From contig OV121092.1 in the NCBI GenBank assembly GCA_921293015.1, forward strand, positions 29,439,764 through 29,503,763: DNA of 64,000 bases, written 5' to 3'. The notes below the pieces were generated by a model. It was given only the letters and a program-made list of their open reading frames with translations. It was not told the origin of the DNA and made no database searches. Positions 25,418-36,215 of the stretch are shown here, piece by piece. A program made the translations under genes and the position numbers. Every line of letters starts with the position of its first letter. Position 1 is the stretch's first letter. This DNA is from Phorcus lineatus. Its lineage: Eukaryota; Mollusca; Gastropoda; Trochida; Trochidae.

Positions 25418-25837
25418 CGGTGTTTCACAGACATTAGTTCTGTTTAAATGCAGTTGAATTTCCAGACCACGTAAGGAAGTTTACTTCTTAACATCGAGAA
25501 ACTTGCCAAGTCGATTGATAATTGAGGACATCATGATTCGCTTCCTACCGAATAATGAAAACATCCGCATTTCTACATGCTGGTCATCACATTCCCTTGA
25601 TCTATTTCAATATTGAGCGGCCAATTACGGTGTTTCACAGACATTAGTTCTGATTCAATGCAGTTGAATTTCCAGACCACGTAAGGAAGTTTACTTCTTA
25701 ACATCGAGAAACTTACCAACTCGATTGATAATTGAGGACATCATGATTCGCTTCCTACCGAATAATGAAAACATCCGCATTTCTACATGCTGGTCATCAC
25801 ATTCCCTTGATCTATTTCAATATTGAGCGGCCAATTA
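25418..25837 (+). repeat. Recent tandem duplication, 2 x 210 bp
   Basis: Units 25418-25627 and 25628-25837, both starting CGGTGTTTCACAGACATTAG and ending TTGAGCGGCCAATTA. I count only about four differences, for instance TTGCCAAGTCG against TTACCAACTCG. Such similarity makes this one of the youngest events in the window. No protein is encoded. Confidence 0.95.
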
Positions 25838-25929
25838 CCATTTTCGAATATTCGGTCATTAATTGTTATCATTCCAAAAACGTGAGTCTGTGGTAAAAAT
25901 CAGTTGTGCTCTTCGGATAATAATTTTGT

Positions 25930-26490
25930 CTTGTAACTGGATTTCTATCGTATGGTAAAATATTCATAGAAATCGAGTTTTATATTAATAGTGTCAGTGT
26001 GAGAAAGTTTCGTATTTTTCTTAGTAGGTTTCGCTGTTCTAATCACAATTTGATGGTAGAATACGGTAGGTATATAGGTTTTAAAAGGGAGAGTCGCCTT
26101 TGCCCGCTTTGTATTATACCTTATATTGAAAACGAATACCATTTTTGTTTATAGAATGCTCTTTTTATAAGAAATTGAGAAATGATTTTCTGCCTGAATA
26201 TTCCAGAACATATCCTTCAGGATTAAAGCTGGACCAATTATCTACATCAAAGGATATTTTTGTCATTAACTGCCTCGCAAAATACTTATTTCGTGTTATG
26301 AAAAAAGAAATAGATTTCTGTCAAGTGTTGTAACCGAGCCTACTAACTAGTTGACAGTGATGTGTTGATAATGTATCATGGTGCTCTCAAATTTACCAAA
26401 ATCCTGTCTGACTTCGTGTATAATGGGCCTGTGGTCCCTTTACTGACTAAACACTCTCTCTCATTAATACCTTACCATCGTTTGTGCTGA
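25930..26490 (+). pseudogene. LINE ORF2 C-terminus and 3' UTR relic
   Basis: From about 25990 the frame reads SVRKFRIFLSRFRCSNHNLM, then EYGRYIGFKRESRLCPLC, then IENEYHF. After a one-step frame change at about 26145 it reads ECSFYKKLRNDFLPEY and ends at 26333. The C-x2-C, H, C pattern (CPLC, EYHF, EC) is the Cys/His knuckle that closes many LINE ORF2 proteins. After the stop comes ATGGGCCTGTGGTCCCTTTA, then CTAAACA, a typical short LINE 3' UTR. A similar but different C-terminus lies at 35.8-36.2 kb on the minus strand. Endonuclease and RT are absent, so it is a 5'-truncated insertion or a leftover. The clade cannot be set from this piece. Confidence 0.7.
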
Positions 26491-28116
26491 CATGTTGACT
26501 GAAAGTAAGACACGCGAAGCACACGTGATGAAAACGTTTTGACGGGAAACGCTCTTATTTGTGCAAGTTCAATCTAATATCGTGTAATGATTGTATCGTG
26601 ATTGTACACTAATCGTGTGACTCCGTGTTCTGCACGAGCTGTCATGGTGGTCCTTAAGTTTAGCACTATAAGGGTTATAGTTAATTCAACATGAGTACGG
26701 TAAGAGTGCGATTGCAAGAGGGACAATTTATCGATCGTGTTGTGGTTGTGTGGTGGTTGTGCTGTTATTGTGTCCTAAGGCTGAAGTATGATCAACACAT
26801 ACACTACACAATCACCACACAATCACTACACGATCGACACGCACACAACACGATTTTCTGAAATCACGAACATGTTTGCGATTTGAAGGAATCGTGTTGG
26901 ACAAATAGCACGATCACTGTACGCACTGTACGGTAACCACACAATAACAGCACAATAACCACACAACAACAACACGATGACTATACAACACTTTCGTACA
27001 GCGATCGTAGTCGATCGTACGTAGTGTGAGTTGGGCTTTAGGGAAACACTTGTATGATACGTGTATATTTTCAGAAAGATATTATGATCACTTTTAGAGT
27101 TTTTCTTCGGAAACGAACCTATCCCTGAGTCCTTATTCAACACTTTTCCATGGAGGCAAAAGACAAAACAATTCCTCCAAATCAAAAAATATTTAAAGGC
27201 GATACTTCTGTCAGTGGGTGACCAGCATGCAAAGTTTCAGAAAGATCTGATGAACGGTTTTTGAATTCCGCTCAGGAAGCAAAATGATTAAGGATAGAGG
27301 AACCAAAGGACCGACAGATTGAAAGGCCGATGACTATTACACATGGTTTCTCATATGAGTGGGATAGAAATGAGGGTTGCACATCTACATTTGACATTGT
27401 TTGTTATAGAAAATATGCTGTTTGAAACAGAAGTGAATTTGAGTAATAATTACATAATCAATGGCTATGGACATAACATTGCTGTCCAACTGCAAACCAA
27501 ACAGGTTTAATGCAAAAGTTATACCATCTTGTCTTTAAACAAAAATGATTTACATATTGAAAACCAAATTAATTTACATTAACGGGCTTTTGCATTATGT
27601 AAATCAATACTTCTTGTCATTCTAACACTGTCTTAATTACAAAGTATTAATCATGAATAAACATTTGCATACAGAAACACGAACTTGTCTAACAAATATT
27701 TGATAAATGTGATGTGATGCAAAACTATTAAAATGACATCACTGGGAAGAAATTCAATCACCGTGTTGACAACACAGTGATGTATTGTTTACCACTACGC
27801 ATAAAACATAAATCGGAAGATTCTAAGATTGGCTACTGTAATAGGATACAATGAGTCAATATTGATAATGATCCTTAACAATCTGTTGTAAAACAAAACA
27901 TTAACCACGCATGACCATATGCGTAATAATTGTATTGAAAATGATCATTCATTTAATCTGATGAGTGTGTAGCCATAATTACACATAAAGACATTTACTC
28001 CCAATTTGAGACAGAACTGTAATTGTGGGTTGATTTGCACCTTCACTAGGCTAATTAAAAAAAAAAATCTCTATCATCTTATTTTACATAGATTGTGTGA
28101 TATACCTAAAAACAAT

Positions 28117-28177
28117 AGCCAGTAATGGCTTATATATAGCCCAAGCAACGTTGAAAACCAACTCACTTACTTACTCG
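28117..28177 (+). repeat. LINE 3' tail relic in copy B
   Basis: GCCAGTAATGGCTTATATAT, then AGCCCAAGCAACGTTGAAAA and CCAACTCACTTACTTACTC. It is closer to the LINE tail at 3092-3171 than its partner in copy A, and lies at the same place relative to shared flanks (ATATCAATA and AATCAAAGCAATCTT downstream in both). Confidence 0.65.
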
Positions 28178-29057
28178 TAAAATATCAATATAATCGGTAA
28201 TCAAAGCAATCTTCTTTAAATGTGACATCACAAAATTCATTATAAGGAAAATTATTCTTTGAAACACAATGCATTCACACAGGGTTTAATTTTTCGGATA
28301 TTCTGCATAACTCCATCCTTTGGACTTTTATAAGGAAAACTCCTATTGAAATTACCTGCCCTTGATTTGCGTTATCCAATAAAACGGCTGTGTGGGTTGG
28401 GTTGCACGTTTGTGATTGCATTCAACCTGATTTGATTAACATACACGACTGTCACATTATTCACATTTCTTCCCATCGCCAATGCAATTCTACCCAGGAA
28501 TTATTGAATAAAACATTTCGAGTAACTTTCATCATATTGTGACGATTAAATTTCAAGATCCCCTCTCAAACATGTTTATAAGTTTGCTAATCAAGCTATA
28601 AAATAATGGCAGCTTGGTCGGCATTATCAAAAATGTGAAGTCAAAAGTTAAATCTTAAATCAGTATTAGGTTTGTAAGGATTCAATACTTTTGAGAGGTC
28701 CATCATTTATTTGACATCTAATCTAATACATCAAATACATTTCCTCAAGTCATGTTACTGCATTAATGTTATTTGTATATAAACTTCATTTTCATATTTT
28801 ATGAGATAATTCATTGTCAGAGACATGCTCATGATTTTCATTATTTTTAAATTCATTCATCTCACATATTCATTCCAAAATGTCAAAAGCATAACAATTA
28901 TTAGATTTTAATCGAAATATTACTTGTGTGTTTGAAAGGAAGCAGAATTCACAGGTACCAAGTGTATTATACAAATCAAATAACCTCTCAAACACTATCG
29001 ACTCACATTGTACATTCTTCATTCTGAAGGTTAACTTCAAAAGTTACATTCAACTAA

Positions 29058-29230
29058 GGGGCGGGATAGCGCAGTGGTTCACTAGTTCCAACTGATGCTC
29101 GCAGGTTTTACCGCAATGCATAGCCATAATAGTGTCGCGGGCTTTCTCCCTGCAATAATACTAGCAGCCGTGATATAAGTGAAATAATCTTGAAAGTGGC
29201 GTTAAACACCACCTCACCTCACCTCACCTC
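29058..29230 (+). mobile_element. tRNA-derived SINE with internal deletion and changed tail
   Basis: Starts GGGGCGGGATAGCGCAGTGG with the A box intact, then jumps straight to CACTAGTTCCAACTGATGC. The B box and about 140 bases of the family body are gone. The break lies at GGTT/GTTC, so short matching words may have guided the jump. The tail is built from CACCT units instead of ACTC. The flanks ACATTCAACTAA (29046-29057) and ACATTCGAATAA (29231-29242) match at 10 of 12 bases, a target duplication, so the shortened form probably inserted as such. It has no counterpart in copy A. Confidence 0.85.
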
Positions 29231-30573
29231 ACATTCGAATAAATGATTTCATTTGTTGTCCGATTTCATAATACTTTTAACAGATTTAAATTGTAACTCA
29301 GCATTTAAGAAATCCTTTCAGTTCTTCTCATTGTGGATTGGCGTTCTATAGTCTGAACTATCATGGGATGTCACAGATATTTTTAGAACGTGACCTCAAA
29401 CCAAGAGAAATAATTAAATTGTCAATAATTCTAGAATAAATTTCTCAAAGACAAACCGATTCAAATAAAAGAAGATTAAGTGTAATGATGTTTTTCAATT
29501 TTCAATTGCTCTTGTGAAGTTGAAAACTAATAATCTAACGGTATATTCCATGACCATGTTCTGCAAACTCCACAAAAACTCTTTGAGACAAGTTTGCCCT
29601 TTGAAGTTCACTGAGGGAAAGATTTCAAAGGTGCACGCAACTTCTCTGTTTCTCAGATTAAACTGAATGATTACTGACAATTCTATTACGAATTATTTTC
29701 AACACTCAAAAGTAAAAAAAGTTTGCATACCAACACAACCTGGTAAATTCGTGTACACCCAATGATGAAATATATTATAAATTGTCCTTCGCTTTATAAA
29801 AGTAATTGTCAACATACCATCAACGACCACTGTTGGACAACTCATCAACAGACAACAATCAACTCTTTTTTACTAGCTTGCTGTAATGTTACCGTAATGA
29901 CGTATGAATAAAATTTGAATAGATTTTCTGTCAATACTGGTGATGCAATGCTTTGTATCAAAAAGTCTTTAGCAATATATATTTTATTGAGGAAATGATC
30001 TTGGATTTTCAACTCTAGAGTGCAACGTTTTGGTGACGAAACCAATAATGATATCAAGCAACATCACAAAGTATTTCATCATGAATGTTTGAAGCCTGTT
30101 TTTATTGGCAGAAGCATTTTTTCATATTCTCATATATAACTTTTCATGGTTAATAGGCCTTTCCGTTATTTGAAAAGAATATATATTTTTTAAACCTTGG
30201 TGTTTTGACTAATCGTCTGGGAGTATTTGTTAGAAATATTACACACTCATAATTATGGATATAAGAAATACCCTTGAAAGTTCTAATTTGTTCACTGCTA
30301 ATCTGTCAATCTGAAAACCACATTCCTTAATATCAGTGTTTTTGTACTTAAAAGACCAATGAAAAAAATAGAAATATGGGCACTCTGCGTATTTGAAATA
30401 ATTATAACAGTTCTATAGCGTGTCAGGAAATTGAGATATAATGAGACATCTGTTGAACAGTTCATCAAAAAGGTAGGACCAGATGGGTTTATAATTATCG
30501 TGGGGCTTCTCAGTATCTAATTTCGATTCATAGATTATGAGAGCTTTCTACCTGAATTCTTAATAAACTTTAA

Positions 30574-32107
30574 CCCATATATGCATAGGGTTTCAAATTT
30601 TAAAAACATTTCGGGGAATAATGTCTATGGGACATAAGGGAAGGAATAAAGTCTATTTTTTAATTTAAATTTTTTCCCAATACTTTTGAGGCCTACAGAC
30701 CCAAGCTGGATCTCTGAAGCAGCTTCTCCTACTACATACGATTTGGAAATAAGAGAGCAGACATAGTATTGGCCATACTAATTTGTAATACAAGTTTGTA
30801 GCTACGTTAATGGCAACTAAACTCAATGGAACAAGTCATTAAGTTTGTTGATGTATTTGATATAATCGTGGCAGAGTTTTGAACTGAACATTATTATGTT
30901 CTTCTAGGGGGGCCCGGAAATGTTTCGTTCAACCAGTCCTTACCACCCATGTTCTTGTGTTTCACTTGTTCAAAACATAGGACAGTCCCACAGGACATCC
31001 GGTTTCATGGAAGAGGACCACCTGCCAGCTGGTTGTAACTGTTAAACGCAGACACAAATGTCAAAACACTCTTGTCTACCAATCTTACTTGTTCATATAT
31101 CTGCAACCTTCCGCAGAATACCACTCTGACTTTTTCATTTATTAAAGACTTATGAGAGGACACTTTTAGATTCCATCTGGTCTGACTTTGGCTTTGCAAT
31201 TGACTCCTCTCTCGGTAAAAGTATCAATTAGAGGCAAGGAAGAAAACAGAACAACTAGAATAAAATATAATACATCCTGGAGGTTGTGGATTTTTCTGGT
31301 GATGTTGAAAATTAGGGAGTCTGTGTCATTGATGTTTCTAAAGTCCATTCTCTAAACCAAGAGTCTCAGAATAAGTGAGCACCCAACAGACATTGGCCAT
31401 CCAGAGTCTCAATCTGCACCTTCTTCATCAGCATTATCCCAATGCATGTCCTCATTTACTTCAATGGGTTCCATGAAGATGTTTTCTACCTGAGCTTATT
31501 CATCATATAGAATATAATGGATATGGTTTTCTACCGTTAGTCTGAAAGAAATATACCATGTATCTTCGGCATATGGTAAAATTGTTTATGGTAATTGTAA
31601 TAACATTTCTAAATGTAACCCAATATTTTTCCAAAAGCTCAAAGAACTAAGTTAAGCTGCTTAAAATATGATTTACTAATTTATTATCATACTTATAACA
31701 AATAGGTATGAACATTTGTATCCAAAACCACCCACCATTTTGTGCATACCGACCCACTTATGGGACGGCAAATTACTCAATAATTAATCATTTCAATATT
31801 CATGTTTAAAATTCACATTACATTGTCACTTATGAATTAAGACCTTAATTATGTCCTCACCAGGTCAAATACAATTTTATTTTGTTATCTTATTTTGGCA
31901 TTAACTCAAACTCAATGAAACTTTCAGTTGACAACTACCCAAAAATGGCGGCGCACTGTTCAAGATAGATAACTCTGTGAAATCGTTCTGCTTATCTGTA
32001 CATAGACAACTACCTTAGCTTTACACTTTACTGTATGTTTTTGTCTTAAAGTACTGGTGATTTAAAGACGGAAAGAAGCCACAAATGGGACGGAATGCAT
32101 AAATTGG
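30574..32107 (-). mobile_element. piggyBac-type DNA transposon, inactive
   Basis: TTAA at 30570-30573 and 32108-32111 bracket a 1534-bp block with inverted ends CCCATATATGCATAGGG and, from the other side, CCAATTTATGCATTCCG (TTAA included, about 15 of 18 leading bases match). TTAA target choice and ends starting with CC are diagnostic of piggyBac. Copy A gives the empty site: AATTAAACTGTATACC at about 20406, where B has TTTAA, the element, then CCTAACTTTAACTGT. The minus strand carries a decayed transposase (separate entry). The block is shorter than intact piggyBac elements (usually 2.4 kb or more), so it has internal losses. Confidence 0.85.
30850..31440 (-). pseudogene. piggyBac transposase relic
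   Basis: Fragments of the piggyBac family protein read on the minus strand in several frames: an acidic DNADEEGAD stretch (about 31410-31435, in the N-terminal style), FSSLPLIDTFTERGVNC with a following KVRPDGI (about 31170-31270; relatives have L..L...G....GTVR), RLVDKSVLTFVSAFNSYN (about 31030-31090; relatives have W.DnK.V..lSs) and NMGGKDWLNE (30924-30953; relatives have the hallmark MGGVD..D). The order is right for one transposase that cuts and pastes at TTAA. Stops and frame changes between the fragments make it a pseudogene. The Val of MGGVD is Lys here. It lies inside the TTAA-bounded element and probably represents its own enzyme. Confidence 0.8.
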
Positions 32108-35100
32108 TTAACCTAACTTTAACTGTAAAAGAAGTCAATTTTTAGATACTTAACAATTGTTCTACTTCGTTTGGAGTTTAGGGTGTATTTTTTCTGCAAA
32201 AACTGTTGTGTGCTTAAGAGATCAATCGAAAGAAATAAACGTTGGACACTCTTCGTATTCCAAAAAGCGTCTTAGACAATTTAGATACAATAGGGCATTT
32301 AAAAACACATCTGTTGAAAAATCGTGAAAACGGTTGGGCTATATTGTCACCGAGAAGCCACACGATAATTAGAAACCTAATTTCAGAAAGAAACCTTTCA
32401 ACAATGATGCCATAATTTTCATTCAAGCCCAAAGGATGATATTCTTGCTGTTGATCATTGTGACTTTCTGCTGACAAGATAGTTTCTTTCATTATAAAAT
32501 TCGCAAATTATGAAGTAGTTTTGAACCACTTAAACCTTCATTTATCTAATGACACAACATCCGATTATAATTAAATTTGACAAAGTGGAAATATCTTAAG
32601 TCAGATATGAAAAATATTGCAAAATCTTGAAAAAGATGTTCTACATCATAATCTAATATATTATTACGAAAACCCTCATTTGAAGTGAAATTGAAAAATA
32701 CACACTTCTGTGTCATATCATATTTCAATGTAAATATTAGTCATATCGATTTATATGAAGGAAAAATCACAAACCACAAACCACGTCTGTTTACTCTTAT
32801 TGTCATAACGTATTTCGTATTTTGTTATAATCAGTACAGCTTGAAAGAAACTTCTTTCGCAACACAATAGTCAATGACGTTTAAGAATGAGTAAAGAAAC
32901 CCTGGTGTTTTTCAATACCAATTCAGTGGTTTGCAAACAATGTGTGGCCCTGCCTAAAATTAAATTAAATATGTATGTTAAAGAACTTTCATTTTAACAT
33001 TTATCATTTAAAACAATTAATGTGTTTTGTAGAAACTTTAATTGTAAATACTGTTGATGTATAAATGACTTCAAATATAATAAGAACACCATAGTAATAT
33101 TACTTTAAACTGAAACATCCAAATATTGACAATGAGCTTAAAAACCTGTTTTAGATTTTTTATTTACTCTTTCACGCTACTGTTAACAGGTAATTGGCTT
33201 ATTTGTTTTTGAACATCCCAATGGGATGAATCTGTCCTCTTCTATATATCGCAATGTCAGCGGTTTTATGTTAATTAAGTATTTAGTATTCTAATTTTCA
33301 AAACCATGCAAAGAATTTCAGAAAATTGGAACCATCTTTCTCTAATATCACAAACGTTCTCATTCGTATGCAGTTGTGTCGACACTTAAGCATCAACGGT
33401 TCCACACAATGATTCAGTTTGTCAGGTCTCAGAAATGTAAATATTTTAAACAGTGTGATGATGGTTTAAGTTTAAAACGAGTAATTACATTGCTTTTTCT
33501 ATTGACCAAATTGCATCGGTAATGAAGATAGTTAACAAAGGTAATTGCAAGATGATTCATATTCATCCCCTCCTAAAGGTTTCGGTAAAAATGCAATGAA
33601 CAAACCTGTGTAAAGAACATAATAATCAACTGATGTACTTAATGTCCCTTCTACACTTTATGATAAATACATAACTCGGAAGATTTGCTAGCTCCTAGAT
33701 TAAGATTAGTAATCATTGTCAACGAAGTCCAAAAATTGACATCATATAAATACTTGGCATCTTTAATGGAAAAACATCTTCCAAAACATTTAGAAAAGAT
33801 TTTGTAAGGAAAGTGAAGAAAGAAAAAAAGCACATAGACTTATATAATGGTGTGACGTTTCTTGTTCATTTTACTATAATGCACTACACTGTATTTCTTG
33901 TAGTTGTGGTGAAGATATCTCAATTTTGGCAATATCGCACCAGCATTACACAAAAATAATAGTTCGTGTTTCATATGAAGTAGAACAAACCTAATCACCA
34001 GGGAATCTTTTAACTTTCGCTGTCACTTGATGTATTAAGATACTAAATTTATTATGATAATGTTACAATATAACTAGTTGTTGTGAAAGAAATGTAAAAT
34101 GAAATAAGTAATGATTTCTTGAAATTTTCAATATTCATTCAAAGCACTATCATTTTATTTGAAAATGATTATCAGTTCATTTTAATTCACTTATCCTGGC
34201 AATGTAATGAAATAGATCAATGGTGTCTGCTTCTGCCCAACGTGGTGTTTTAGGCTTCTATTCCCCCTGCTCATAAACAAGTGCCCCAGGGAGCTGAGGG
34301 AACCCGAGGGAGCACTTAACTCTTGCCTGTCACAAAACCTGTCCATGGTTTTCAATCACTTTAGAGCAATGACTGTTCAAGCTTGAACTGAGGCTTTTTG
34401 AGGACTCTCTGTGAGCTGTTTTTTACTGAGTCAAAGCAATAATCCTGCAACAATGGTTAATGTACTATTCTCAAATTTGATGTCAGAAACTACTTTAAAC
34501 CTCATTCCATGCTCTTAATGTTAGGGGACCGATGGTTCTATCACCATGTTTTACAAGCTACAAGCTTTGCGTTTAAAGTCTGATTGGTTCTAGTTTCGTG
34601 TACACTACTTAGATGATAATTTCCAAATTTACAAAAAGAATTCAGGTTTTAATTTTAAAGTGGCATATACTGTTCGCCTGCAGTATGCAACACAGACTTA
34701 TAAGCTAGATATGCGTGTGATCTTTTAGATAACATATGTCTTCAACAGTAACTCAATGCTTTAAATTTCATAACTGCTATAATTATTTGTTTCGTCCAAA
34801 CCGACTTAAAATATTTGATGTCCTTCATTTTCCTACAACAATCAATTTGAGAGTGTTAATTTAAGATTTCCATTAACTTTAGGTAGCATGAAACACACAA
34901 AGTGTACAAAATACCAAAATAGGGAAAACACATATGGAATGATACTGACCTTATTCAATTCATTTTTTTCTGGTTATTCCCATAATTCAGTTTTCAACTG
35001 CACAAATCATGTTGTTAATATTGTCAAAGTTGTGCAGAATTTACAGACCCTTGAATCCTACATACTTTGTAATCTATATTGAGGATTATAAATTAAATGT

Positions 35101-35611
35101 TGTGTAGGGTATTATAACCGATCAGGTTTTAAACTTATAAATATCTGTCTTCTTGTCATCGTCAAAAGTCCTGAGATTTGAAACAGCAAATCATGCAATT
35201 TTCGATGTCGTCAAATATCACAATTTCATTAACATCATAGTAACAAGTAACAAGTAACAATTTCATTACATCATGTGTTCCATGGTTAGATATAACAAAG
35301 ATAATACGCAAATGGTGATAGTAATACATTCTGCATATTTTGAGACCTCACTTATGAAATCACATGAAACACTGTGATTTCGATTTGTATCCTATGTAAA
35401 CACTAACATTAAAATCTGTGGATCCAAAAAACAGGATAAAATTTATTTCATGATTTGTGAAGACTCTATTGAAAAAATATATAAGTATTTCCAAAATTAC
35501 CCCAAAATTACCAAAATATGACAATATATAGTTATGGATATAGAATTTTTTTTACAACCTTTTTATGTCAGTAAAAATTGTAATTGACATGAAAATTACG
35601 TTTCGTAGCAT

Positions 35612-36215
35612 GCAGACAACAGACAACAACAGACAACAGATGTTAATGTTTATTCAGAATTTGTGGCTCAATGACCCATAGTAGAGATGAGGTTTTTTTA
35701 GTTATTAGTCACATGACTTTAAGTTGAATTTCACTTGCGAGTTCATTAAATTCATCAATTGTTTCATATATTTGGCATCATTTTGAATAACATCAGGATG
35801 AGAGGCACATCATTTGTGGATTGACACTTTTGGATTTCAATAATTTGTTTCTACATGAGGAAAATGTTTCACAAACTAACAAATTATGGAATTCCTCTTC
35901 AGTTTGACCTGAAGAACAGTATGAACATGACAAATCTTTCCTTACGTATTGTATCTTTAAGGCATGTAGGGATATTCTATATTTACAAAAACTTCTCAAG
36001 AGGGATTTATCATTTAGAACAGTGATATATTTATCAGGCCCAAACACTGATTTACAGTGTTAATAAGGATTCAGAAAGGTGGATGAGTGAAGTGATTCAT
36101 ACCACTTTTGAATAAATATGTCTTCTAAATGTTGCATGCAAACAATACCAACTCCAAATCAATAATGTTTGGCACATTGTACTTCACCAACAAAACTTAT
36201 TTGCCCTCAGTGTAA
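35612..36215 (-). pseudogene. LINE ORF2 C-terminus and 3' end relic, minus strand
   Basis: The minus strand from about 36200 reads QHLEDIFIQKWYESLHSS, then after a stop FGPDKYITVLNDKSLLRSFC, KYRISLHALKIQYVRKDLSC, and a C-x2-C, H, C knuckle (CSYC, EFH, VC) ending at 35793. The 3' UTR has TGGGTCATTGAGCCACAAAT and AATAAACATTAACAT, and closes with a TCTGTTGT-type microsatellite (35613-35642). This differs from the ACTC tail of the first LINE, so it is another LINE family. The body lacks RT and endonuclease, as expected of a 5'-truncated insertion. It falls inside the right arm between C/B anchors. Confidence 0.75.

Larger units (their letters stand above)
24540..27038. mobile_element. TA-flanked inverted-repeat element nested in the hAT-like element
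   Basis: Left end AAGCCCAACTCACATTACG and right end (reverse complement) AAGCCCAACTCACACTACG, each bordered by TA (24538-24539 and 27039-27040), so the target duplication is TA. Own sequence is about 24540-24763 and 26490-27038. It is rich in CACGAT, ACACAATC and ACACAACC words on one arm and their complements on the other, so it could fold back. No transposase is seen. Between the arms lie a MITE, a 210-bp tandem duplication and a LINE fragment. TA targeting fits Tc1/mariner-like or other TA-specific enzymes; family undetermined. Confidence 0.8.
23966..27050. mobile_element. hAT-like DNA element (outer), split by a nested insertion
   Basis: Ends are AGTGTTTCCCCTAGG on the left and CTAGGGAAACACT on the right once the inner element is taken out. 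The ends continue as longer imperfect inverted repeats with GGGCAGGGC motifs near both termini. Without the insert it is about 585 bp with no transposase, so it is non-autonomous. GTGTTTCCC ends are common in hAT elements (from memory); an 8-bp target duplication was looked for and not resolved. Copy A has no such block at the matching point (about 17885), which confirms insertion into B. Confidence 0.65.

Noticed and set aside
26826-27185. 119-codon minus-strand frame
   Set aside because: It runs across the right ends of two nested transposons into flanking DNA, so it cannot be an old gene.
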